Shown piece by piece: positions 22,801-34,800 of a stretch of DNA of 64,000 nucleotides. This DNA comes from Ricordea florida. Taxonomy: Eukaryota > Cnidaria > Anthozoa > Corallimorpharia > Ricordeidae. The translations under genes and the position numbers were made by a program. Within the stretch, counting starts at the first letter, position 1; each line of letters starts with the position of its first letter. The notes beneath the pieces were generated by a model. The model made no database searches. It was not told where the DNA came from and saw only the letters and a program-made list of their open reading frames with translations. The DNA lies in NCBI GenBank assembly GCA_949710005.1, contig OX453279.1, positions 27,082,762 to 27,146,761 on the forward strand. The letters are read 5' to 3'.

Positions 22801-25800
22801 GATAATCGCAGTTATGTACACAACTTAAGCAGCTGTGAAATTAAAGCCTGAAAAAAACTCAGGCCTGAACGGGATTCGAACCCATGACCTCTGCGATACC
22901 GGAGCCGTGCTCTACCAACTGAGCTATCAAGCCATTTGGGAGCTGGTCATATTGTGAGTTCGTAATATACCCGTAGATGGAGAAGAATGATGCAAATGAA
23001 TATATATGAAAGACCATATATTTGAACTGCGGAGTAATATGTAATGACATGATGCAAATATCCGTGACATTTGTGACCCACCAACACAATACGATTGAAT
23101 ACACGAGATACACGAGCCGCATGAATCCACGAGATCCACGAGCCAGAAAAGAAAATACAGTACAGAAATGACAGAGTCGCGTCCTACTTACACATCTTCC
23201 TGGTCTTTCATATATTCATTTTCATCATTCTTCTCCATTTCTCTTGATAGCTCAGTTGGTAGAGCACTGCTCCGGTATCGAGAGGTCATGGGTTCGAATC
23301 CCGTTCAGGCCTGAGTTTTTTTCAGGCTTTAATTTCACAGCTGCTTAAGTTGTGTACAAAACTGCGATGATCAACTAATGTCATTACATATTACTCTGCA
23401 GTTCAAATATAAAGTCTTTCATGTATTCATTTGCATCAATAAATTAAACAGTTAGCGTTAATGTTGGGTTAGGGGAGGAGTAGGTGCACAGTTGTCCAGA
23501 TTCTGACTTAGTTCCCGGTCACCAAGAGAAAGCAGGCAAAAAATGAATATCTTACCGTTAGCTTGATAGCCTTTTCTGGCGCAACAGCAACAATTTGAGG
23601 CAATAAACCTGAAAATAATGACACATTCTGGTATAAACCTTAAAGATAAACATGGTTAAACGCATCTAGCCCAACAGGCTTTACAATAAATTCTCAAACT
23701 CATTAATAATGCAACGGGGAAAGACAAAGGAAATCAGGCACAGTGACGTGTTTGGATATCTGATGAGACAAGACTCGTTTTTACATCGAATTTCTCCTTC
23801 TAAACCATTTAACTTTACTGCCCTACCAAGCAAGGTAGCGTAGTTTAAGTTATAGATCAAACACTCGATATATGTGTTTCATCACAAATCAAACTCCTCG
23901 ACTTACTCAAAAAATACTCCGCTGCGCGTCGTATTTTCAGTTCTCTTCTCGCTGTTTGATATGTGATGAAACACTGTATCTCGTGTTTGATATATAACTT
24001 AAACTACGCTACCTCGCTAGGTAGGGCAGTTAAGTTTATAGAGATTATTTCATGGTTACTGAGCGCGGACGATTTTTCTTCACGAGCTGTGAAGAATCGA
24101 AAACGAACGAGTGAGCGCAGCGAACGAGTGAGTTTACTTTTCTTCACAACGAGTGAAGAAAAATGGTACGGGCGAACTAACCATGAGGTAATTTTTTTAT
24201 TTTTTTAGGTACTGAGATTTACTCCTTACAAAATATTACTCACTGATCATGAATCACGCTGGACTAGAAAAATCAAGATACCGCAACAGGGTGCAAAACG
24301 CTCTTAGCAGACTTTATTTTGGAGCATAATGAATAAACATTACAGTGGAGTTAAAAATGCGTTCAACATTTACTTCTCTAAAATGATACAAACATTGCAC
24401 GAACTGGAAAATTCTAGTTTAAACCCTGTTGGAAATGTCGCTAGAAGTATAAGAACCAAAGACAGTTAAACTTTTTTAAACGACTCGTGAATGACTCAGG
24501 AATGTCTTATGTACGAGAAATTCAAATGTAAAATTACCTTTTTGTTTTGATTTTAATGCGGCTCTTGCTTTTTCAAACGCTACGTCTTTATGATGCTTAA
24601 TCCGTAGTTTTTCTTTCTCAAATAACCGTTCAAAACTGCAAAGAGAGAACGGAGCAAACTTGGCTCGTAATCTTTGTTTTCTTTCTTTCCCACTGCTACG
24701 GCAAATTTACTCAAGAATGAATTGAGCTCGTTTGAAGGAATTTCTTCTACGGACCTTGATTCGCCTTTCAACGTCAAAAATTCTCTCAGTGAAGCGACGT
24801 GCTGTTTGGATTTCTTTTTCGTATTTTTATTTTCTTGATCTTGGATGATGTCCTCGACTGAAGCTGTATCTGCAAACGTAGAATTGCCCAAAGAAGAAGC
24901 TGAGGAAGAAGCCGTTATTGCTCACTTTTTGCTGAGTTGATGGCGCCAAAACTGATACCACTTCTATGACCAGTGAAAAAAGTCGTCTCCGGCCCGTGAT
25001 TGGTCGGACCATTTTTTTTCACTAGTGAAGAAAATGGTCCAACCAATCAAATTGCTTCTAGTTTTTTTACAGACTATTTTTCTCTCACTAATTTGTAAGG
25101 AGTAAATCTCAGTACCTATGGAATAAAAACAAGTTTGAACTAGACGTAGTTTAATGCTAAGCTGGTTAGATAAATGAATGTAACCTTAAAATAAGATCTT
25201 CTTCTAACTAGGTTTGTTGGTTTGAACACAGCGACTGAGCTGCGAGGCCAGACGGGATCAAGGTCGTCATTAAAAGAGCCTCGTAAAGTTGGCGGTTTCT
25301 CGCTCTATCGTCCACCACCATACATGTATTCTTCTTACCTCTGTACAGACCAAGTGGTCCTTCATTTCTGATGACTTTTAAAAAGCAATCAAAGCTGTTG
25401 GTATACATTCGTTCCTGAGCCAGTACTGCACGCTGGTTTTGCATCTTTGTCTTCACGAGATCAATTGGATACACGGCTGTGGCGCCAGCGACTGTACAGA
25501 TAAAGGACAACAACGTCATATTAGCAGATGACAAACAATGGCACAAAAAACCTATAAACTCAAGCTTCTCGCTTTTCAACAATCTCACTTTAGTGAACAC
25601 TTTAGATCATAGAGGGACGCCATAAAATTATACAGAACGATAGATGAACCACAGCCACACGCAACGTGCAACTGAAAATTTTCGAGATTCTATTCTCGGG
25701 TGATACTGGCGTACATTGGCCATATGGGTATGGTTTCTAAGTAGTTTGGTCTAGGATAAGGTGTAGAAATCAGAGGGTCTGGGTCTACAATAGGGTAAAA

Positions 25801-28800
25801 TTTTCCGGGAAACTGATCAATTAGTTGAATATTTTACTCTAGACAAGGGAAACCTGGATTAGCCATGCCAAAACCATTTGGCAGTTTAGTCCAGTGTTGT
25901 GTAAGATAACAAAATTCAGCTGAACACGGTTTGGTATAGGCTAAGGTTTCCAGGGTCCCCACCCTAAAATTTCTAAAGTTCCCCTCCCCCCACCCCCGGG
26001 ATTTTATAGCATCGCTCTCATGATCTATGGGTATGTGGGTAAATGGTCATTTTTATTCTTCCAAACTGTAACAGAAAAATGTATCACTAAACGAAACGAA
26101 AAGCGCAAATTGGGAAAGATTGTTATTCTGGAGCTGTCAGAGGTTTCAAATGCTAAACGCGAGGACAAAAAACCTAAAGAAACGGATTCAGGTAAACTAC
26201 GTACCACCAGCGACAGATCCCAGGCCAAAATGAGAAACCTGCTCAACTACGTTCATAAGAACAGATGGTTCCACTTTCTTTGGTTCCACAATCATCTAAA
26301 AACAGAAACATTATTGGTTCTGATTCATAGCCAGCAAAATGACCATAATGATCACATGATCAGAATACTACTATTTTACTTACAGATCAAAAGTTAAATC
26401 ACTAGTTGATACTGTGATCATCATGGACACCATGCAACAACAGCTAGTCAATATTTTTATTGGACTTTCATAGAATATAAAATTAGGCAGACCTCAGAGA
26501 ATAACAATCTGCATAACTTTTCATAACATCTGGATTGGGCACCTGGGCATACAATACTCACACTTGACGAAAACTTAAGGTCGGCACCCACGAGGGACCA
26601 GTCTCTGCGGCCAGTCCCTGCAACTAGCCTCTTGATGAGTTTACACGAGAGGACTGGTCGCAGGGACTAGTCCCTAGTAGTGTTTACACGCGGGGACCAA
26701 TTGCACAGCCGGGAAAGTAGCAAAAACTGGGGGCAAACAAATTCGTGGGAATAGTCGCAGGGACCACATTTTGATCTCTGCGACTAGATTTTGTGGCAAA
26801 CATGGCTAGTTCACACGTTGGGACTTGTCCCCGCGACTTGTTGCAGAGACCAGTCCCCTCGTGTGTGCGGACCTTTACGTCTTGTTCTTTTGGTTGCGAT
26901 GTTGAAAGTAGGCAGGCAAATTTGTCTTCACAGCTGGTCAATTTGCCCAATTCCCAGTCCTTAATGAAACCACTCCATACTCGGTATCATCCAATTAATT
27001 TTAATCATAAATTCAAATAAAAACAAGAGGCTCTAGAAGCCCCCATTGGGCTGCCTGTGTGAAGCCTTGATACGCAAACGGCTCAATTTTTTTAAACTAT
27101 TTTATCAGACCATTCAAATTTGTGTCACTTGCATTCATTAGACGTGTATAAGGATCTCACTATGATAAGTTCAAGTTTATCGGCTGACCGAGTCAAATGA
27201 GAGCCTGTCTTAAAGAGTGTTAAAACAGCGTAACTATCTCCTAACTAGACGCTCTCGGGAGCGCTCACTCGGGCTACACTATATAATACGTCTTCCAACA
27301 AACTTGAATGTCAGTTTACGCCTGAGAATGGTGCATTATATGGCTGGTTCCACGACGGCAAAAAACCTACCAGGCCGTATATCGCAACGCAGTTCCTGTC
27401 GACGTCGTATTTTAAGGCGCTGTTACACTGTAATAATCTTCGTCCATCGGGTTCGATGATGACCAGGACATCAATTTGTTTTGCGATGGACACGACTGTG
27501 CCCGATGAGACCAATGCGGGCTAGAAAACACTTTCCACACTGGGGGCAATTAAAGTCTTCGTTTTGAGGAAGAGCTGCGCTTCTGGCTTTTCTCGCGGCA
27601 CGTTTTATTCGCGCGTTCTCTATCTTCTTGAACTCGAATGTAACTGCTCCGGTAGCGGTAGTGGCTCTCCAGGAATTCCGATTTAGGGCCAGAGATTCCC
27701 AGGATGGCACATCGATTTCGAAAGATTTGAGTGACGCTTTAAGAACATCTTTCAAGCGCTTTTTCTGTCCACCTTGGGTGCGCTTACCACTGGCCAGTTC
27801 CCCATAAAACAAGCGTTTTGGAAGTCTAGAGTCAGGCATTCGGACAAGGTGACCCGCCCATCTAATCTGGTTCTTCTTCAGTATTGTGAAGATACTCGGG
27901 ATGTTACAGCGAGAGAGAACTTCGGTGTCAGGGATCTTGTCCTTCCATGTGATTCCAAGTAGCTTCCTTAGGCATTGTAAATGGAAGCGGTTGAGGACTT
28001 AAGCGTGGCGCTCGTACACTGTCCATGTCTCGCTGCAGTAGAGAAGAGTGGATAAAACCACTGCCTTATAGACTTTCAGCTTGGTATCAAGTCGTATACC
28101 TCTTCTGGTCCAAACTGACTTCCGAAGACGGCCAAAAGCAGAGCTAGCTTTAGCGATACGCAGATTGATCTCATCATCTATATTTGCTGATCTGGATAGA
28201 GTGCTCCCGAGATAGGTGAACTTGTCAACTGCCTTGAGAGCTTCTCCTTGGACTTTGATCGCTGGCTCAACATAGGCCTTTTGAGGAGCTGGTTGGTGTA
28301 GGACCTCGGTCTTTTTTATGTTGATAGAGAGGCCGTGGGCGTTACAGGATGCTGAGAAGAAGTCCATTGTTTGCTGCATTTGGAGTTCGGATCCAGCATT
28401 GAGGGTCCAGTCATCTGCAAACAATAGCTCACACACAGTGTCGTAGGCTACCTTTGTTTTTGCCTGTAGGCGGCGCAGGTTGAATGCGTTCCCGTCCGTT
28501 CTGTACTTGATTTGGATGCCATTTCCATCGTTCTTAAGGGTGTCCGAGAGCATGGCTGTGAACACCATGCTGAACAGCGTGGGTGCTAGAACACAGCCTT
28601 GTTTGACCCCATTGTTTACTGGGAATGCTGCAGAGGTGTCGTTATTATCGATTACGCTAGCTTGCATGCCTTCGTGAAGTTGGCGAACCATAGTGATGAA
28701 TTTATCAGGGCAGCCGAATTTGGCCATTATCAGCCAGAGACCACCACGATTGACGGTGTCAAACGCCTTCGTTAGGTCTACAAAGGTCATGTAAAGGTCT

Positions 28801-31800
28801 TGGTATTGCTCTTGACATTTCTCCTGCATTTGGCGGGCAGCAAACACCATGTCTGATGTGCTACGACCCGCTTTGAAGCCACACTGCGATTCGGGTAAGT
28901 ATTGACCGTTCTCCAGGTGTTGAATTAAACGGTTCAGAAGTACTCTCCCCAGTATTTTCCCAGCAATGGCAAGGAGTGAGATTTCGCGATGACAATCACA
29001 GGAACGTCTATCGCCCTTTCTCTTATAGAGGTGTACTATTAGTGCGTCTTTCAGTTCTTGGGGTACAGTTTCCTCTTGCCACATATTCTGGAAGAGATCT
29101 GTAAGCTTTTGGGTCAGATTGGGTCCACCTGCTTTGAATATTTCTGCCGGTATGGAGTCAGAGCCGGGAGCTTTTCCGTTTGAGAGTTGCTGGATTGCTT
29201 TCAGGACTTCAGCGTCTGTTGGAGCTGCAGCCAAGGAGTAGTTGATAGGTACCTGGGGCAGACGGGCGATTGCTTCAAAGTTGACGGATGATGGCCTGTT
29301 TAGGACGCTGCTGAAGAGTTCGGCCCAGCGTTTAAGGATGTCTTCCTTTTCTGTTATCAGCTTTGACCCATCAGCACTTAGTACAGGTGATGTTCCGTGG
29401 GACTGTGGGCCATAGACGGCCTTCAGTGCGTCGTAAAAGCGCTTTGGGTTGTTGTTGTCTGCAAAGTGCTGTATTTCCTCTGCTTTTTTACTAAGCCAGG
29501 AGTCGTGCATCTCTCTAAGTTTGGCTTGCAGCTTGTGCTTGGTAGTAGTGTAGGCTGTTTTCTTTGAGACAGAGTTGATATCTTGCTGGTGGATTATAAA
29601 TCGTAAACGCTTCTCCTCGAGTAGAGTACGGATTTCCGGATCGTTTTCGTCAAACCAATCCTGGTGTCTACGCTCGACAACTCCCACGTGGGTTAATGCT
29701 GTTTCGTAGATAACATCTCTGAGTGCTGCCCATTGCTCCTCTATTCCTTGATCGCTATTGTTGTGAAGATGACGTAACTTATGATCCAGATCTTTGCGGA
29801 AGCCCTCGCGCACTGATTGCTTTTCCAGTTTTCTGACATTTAGGCGTCGGCGAGGTTTGTTTCCCTGAGGGCGTCTTTGGGAACGGATGCGGATATTGAG
29901 TTTGGTGAGGATGAGCCTGTGGTCCGTCCAGCACTCTGCGCCACACATTGCTTTGGTCACCCGGACATCCTGTTACACTGTACAATGTTTCATGCAGCTT
30001 GTCTCGCAACGACTGCAAGGTATGAATGAACATCAATGAATTCGGGGAGTCCATTGGGTAGTCCATGCACTGGGGGCAGTGTTTTGTCCATCGCCCTCGC
30101 AATGGCATTGCGAGACAAGTTGTACGAAACATTGCACAGTGTAACGTATCTTGCAACGGCCAAAATCGTTGCGAGACAAGTTGCACGAACCGTTGCAGAA
30201 CGTAGAACTCGATTCTACTTTCATATATAGAGGATATTACACGGTGGCGAGAAGATATGAATTTTATGTTCGAGTGGCAAGAACAATATTGTTCTTGCCA
30301 CTCGAACATAAAATTCATATCTTCGAGCCAACGTGTAATGTTCTTTTTATTGTATGGAGACTAAAGCAAAAGGCGGGAACCGTGACGTCATTGAACGATA
30401 CGACACTCACAAAGGTGACATACGGAAAATACGCCACTCGGGTCCCGGATGAAGTGGCGTATGGAATCTACGAGTGGCTTAGTTCCCAGTAAAACACTCT
30501 TCTCCATATAATAATTTGTCATATTTTGTTTGAAGATCGAATAAAACACTTTTTGTGTTGCATCTATTTTACCGCCGTTAAAACCAATTAAATATTCTAC
30601 TTGAGTCTCCACAGCCCGTGGGTGACGTCATTGTTAAACATTATATAGGCAATCTTACGCAAGAATGCAATTTTCTCACTTGAGAAAACAGGAAAAAACC
30701 AACCCCATTTAAAGACTGGGATTGCCACAGGCATCCCAGTAATAATATTACATGTATTATTATTCCTATAGGGCGTATGCACGTTACTCACCATTCCGGA
30801 ACCGTCACGAAAACGAGGCTTCCGGCATATTGGTGTTCGATATCTACAACTGCGGTCTTATCTGTTATGACCAAATGTCCGAATAAAATGTTCCACTTTC
30901 TGACTATGCAAAAGCTTTGGAGTCGCATGCACTGAAGTACTACCATGAAAAAAATTCTGTAGTAGGAATCGATCCCTTCTGGGTTCCTGAAAAATATTTT
31001 GATCCGGAATGCCTTCGTACCAGATGCTTCAGAACTAAATGACTTATTTGCTAAACTCAATCTGTGCAAAAATAAACCAGTTTTAAGCATCATCCACCCG
31101 TATTCAAAGACGTTTGTACCCAGGGGCAGCAACATTCAGGTAATTCCTGACTAATAATTGGATCTGGAATATCATGAGCTGTTGAAGGCTTGCTCTGAAT
31201 CAAGCTTGAAATTTCCAAAGAGGACTTGCAAATGATATAGGAGGAGACTTCAAACCAAGCAAGTGGCTCACAATTTTTTCGTCACCGAGCTGGGAGGATT
31301 GGAGCTTCTGTTAGTAAACAAGCTTGCCATACCAACCCTTCGCAGCCTTCACAGACTTTCATTAAAACAATCTGTTACCCACAGCTGCCACAGAACATAG
31401 GTGCAAGCATGAGAGCCTTGCCATCAAGACTTATGAAGACATAATGAAATTGAAGCATATCAATTTCAGAGTTGAACAGTGTGGGTTGTTTGTCCATGCT
31501 CAGTACCCCTGGATCCATGCCACCCCAGATTTTCTTTGTTGCTGGGATTGCTGTGGTTCAGGATGTGCTGAGGTGAAGTGTCCCCTTTGCCTCAAGTTAG
31601 ATGACTTTGCCAGCTACACATTAAAAAAGGGCTCATGTTTGCTTTCTGAGGAAGACAAGTTTGAGCTCAGGAGAGATCACAACTGTACCAGGTACAATAA
31701 CAATTATTTACCATTCATCGTTGCTACAATGATTTCATTGTTTGTCGTGTGAGCAATAAAAATGTGGAGCTAGTTTCAGAAAGGATTTATTTTGACATTG

Positions 31801-34800
31801 AGCACTGGAACAGTGTCTTACCTAGGCTCACTCACTTTTGGAGGTATTGTATATTACCTGAAATCTTTGGAAGGTGGGATGCCCAAAAGAGAGACTTAAA
31901 TCTGAACTACGTTGATCCTAAAGGGATCTGTTTCTGCCGCAAAAGTACACCAGGGTCATCAGTTATGTCTTGCAGCAATCAATCATGCCCTATTTCTGAG
32001 TTCCACCTACCCTGCTTAAAAATTGCTAACATTCCCCCAAACTGGCTTTGCATACTTTGTCAGACATCTTCCTGTGCTATCAGGAGACATGATAAATCCA
32101 GTAAAGTGAAGCACAAAAATATTGTGCATGAAGCTTTGTAACAGAAGAACATTTGTATTTGCAAGCAAAGAGCAATGAAAACAGATAAACTTCTTGAATG
32201 CCATGGTGATTCATGTCAAAATGGGAAATATTTTCACCTGCAGTGTATTAATAAACGGATGCCCAACAATGCAATCACGTGGCAATGCTCCCATTGCAAA
32301 TCTAAACCCAAACGAAGTGAGAAGGTATATTCCCTTATAGAAAGGTACCTAACTTCTAGTGAGGTTACTAGTGAGGGGAAAAAAACAAAAAAATAATTCA
32401 TGCAAGGGAAAACGCCAAGAAAAAAAATTCATGCAAGGAAGAAGGAAAAAAAAAAATTCATGCAGAAGGAAGGTCCAATTTTGACTTTTTCACACGTACT
32501 AAAAAAAATTCGTGCGGAGGGGTTCACCCGAAAAAAAAAATTCCTGCACAAGCAGTGAGCGAAAAACAAAAGCTGAAAATTCCCCCCCATCATTTTTCTA
32601 ATGGTCCATCCCTTACTGGAACCAGTACTGGAAACACAGTGATTGAGCAGTTTGCAAAATTATGTGACTTAAATGAGCAACAATTTCAGTTAGTTTTATG
32701 ACCAAACGGTTGACTGGACTGCAACATCATACATACTTCCTATGTTCTATTGAGGGACATTGACCCCGCCATGGAAAGGTTGCAGAGACCCACCCTTGGC
32801 CCACGTAGGAATTTCAGAACAGTGACAGGACAGTTGATTCAAATCCTACATACAGGACATAGACCCTGGATTTGTGTAAGCACAGTTGGCAGTGATGATG
32901 GAATGGTGCACCTGCATGATAGTATGTTTCACAATGTCATTGAAAACGAAGCGGAGGAAAAAGTAAAAAAACTAGTTGGCTCTGCAAATATCTCTTGAAT
33001 TAAAGTGGTTGCCGTTCAGCAACAGAGAAATGGAAGTGACTGTGGAGTGTTTTGCATTGCTTTTGCCACGTGCCTTACATTCATGGAATACTTCCACAAA
33101 CTGTCCAGTTTGACGCCACAGGAATGAGGACATGTTTAGATAACTGTTTAAAAAACAAACTAGAACTATTTCCTGTGCATTAAGTGTTTTAGTCTTATGT
33201 ATACACATGGACAAAAGAGGTGGATTTGGGGGCTGCAAAAAAAAAATTAAATATACCAATTTTTTCCCGTTGAACTTTTCAGGTCTCTCGATATTGTCCA
33301 ATTTCCAAAGCTTACAGCAGGCCTTCTGACAGGGAGCGGGAAAAAAAGAAAATTGTGCGGGTTTTGGGAGGCAAATTGTGCGGTAAAAAACGGCGATTGT
33401 GCGGGAATTGTGCGGGATTGCGCAATCGTGTAAACAAACAAATATTCGATCACCGGGCCCAAAAAAAACCCGACATGGAGGAACGTCTGGATAAATGAAA
33501 AGTACAACAATTGTGCTCTTAGTCTGGCAATTAAACATAAACCAAATTTCTATTTTGCTACAACTTTGGCCCAAGTTTGTATCAACAAAATCATGCAATC
33601 ACGATCGATTAAGTTTATTCAAAACCGTAATTCCCGGCGTAATTCCGCTTCGAAATAAAATGTTTTCGACCAGAATAAGTTACTTTATGAAAAATCCCGA
33701 CATTTTTGCACTTTCTAGATACGTAGAGTGAATATTATCCCGTTAAGGTTTAAAACTCTTCACGCTTGAAATTGCTGCAAAAAACCACAACATCGAGACA
33801 AATCCAATTGCGGCCTAATTTGATTTGATATAATTTTATTTTAAACTTAGAAATAAGGGCGTGAAACTTGTATTTCCTGAATGAAAACGTCCTTCACTTG
33901 AATAACAAAAATATACCCAGTTTCTTGACGAGAATTATTGATTTTCTGTCGCCCACAGGCGGCCCAAGCTCACAATGCGAGGAGTTTTTTTTTAAATCTT
34001 TATGCGAACGTTGAGCGCGCGAAACGCGACACGGTTACCGCCGACATCTACTAATTAGTATAAATCTACTAGCGTTCTATCACAAATGCCACGCTCTGAT
34101 TGGCTACGCTACCCATCTATTCTGTGATAGATAGTGAGTAGCGTAATGGCGGCCGCTTCTTCACGTTTTCGAAGTGTCCGTGAAGAAGACTTAGACAGTC
34201 AACTGGTCGAGGCTGTTCCAGAAAAGACAAAGTTTTGAACGACTAGTAGATTTATACTTAAACAATTAGATTATTCGCTCTCGATTTCTATGCGTGATAG
34301 TTGACTCGGGCTGCGCCCTCGTCAACTATCACGCGATAGAAATCTCGAGCTCATAATCTAATTGTTTATTATATTACATAGCGACCGAGTTTGGTTACGC
34401 GAAACGTGACCTTCGCCTTGCAGTATGTGGTGGTGTTGTGTTACAACGGTTTGAATTTATAAAGGTTTGTATGGGAAAAACGGTAATCGACGTTATAGCT
34501 GAAATTTTGGTATTTTTGCAATAAAAATGACTCACCTCAATGCCTTGTTGTCTTTTCTATTGTCATCTCGCTTCTCAGCTCGATCCGAAGCCTTTTAAGC
34601 AAGTTGTCGCTTTTTGGTTTTCCTCTAAGTTCCCCATACAAACCTTTATAAATTCAAACCGTTGTAACACAACACCACCACATACTGCAAGGCGAAGGTC
34701 ACGTTTCGCGTAACCAAACTCGGTCGCTATGTAATAGTAGATGTCGGCGGTAACCGTGTCACGTTTCGCGCGCTCAACGTTCGCATAAAGATTTTTAAAA

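Larger units (their letters stand above)
22709..23517. mobile_element. GTATCTGGGCAA MITE split by SINE-containing insert
   Basis: The left end (GGATCAATGTCAGTATCTGG, 22709) and right end (GGTGCACAGTTGTCCAGA mirror, to 23517) are halves of one MITE. Between them lie two oppositely oriented SINEs and a copy of neighbouring gene sequence. Confidence 0.75.

Noticed and set aside
22861..22933. Functional tRNA gene
   Set aside because: The anticodon stem pairs poorly, and the unit is embedded in a conserved SINE body present in three copies.
25492..25600. Upstream extension of the carrier exon ([13 protein letters not shown]...)
   Set aside because: It does not resemble the conserved region before the first carrier signature, and a TGTACAG acceptor gives the expected phase.
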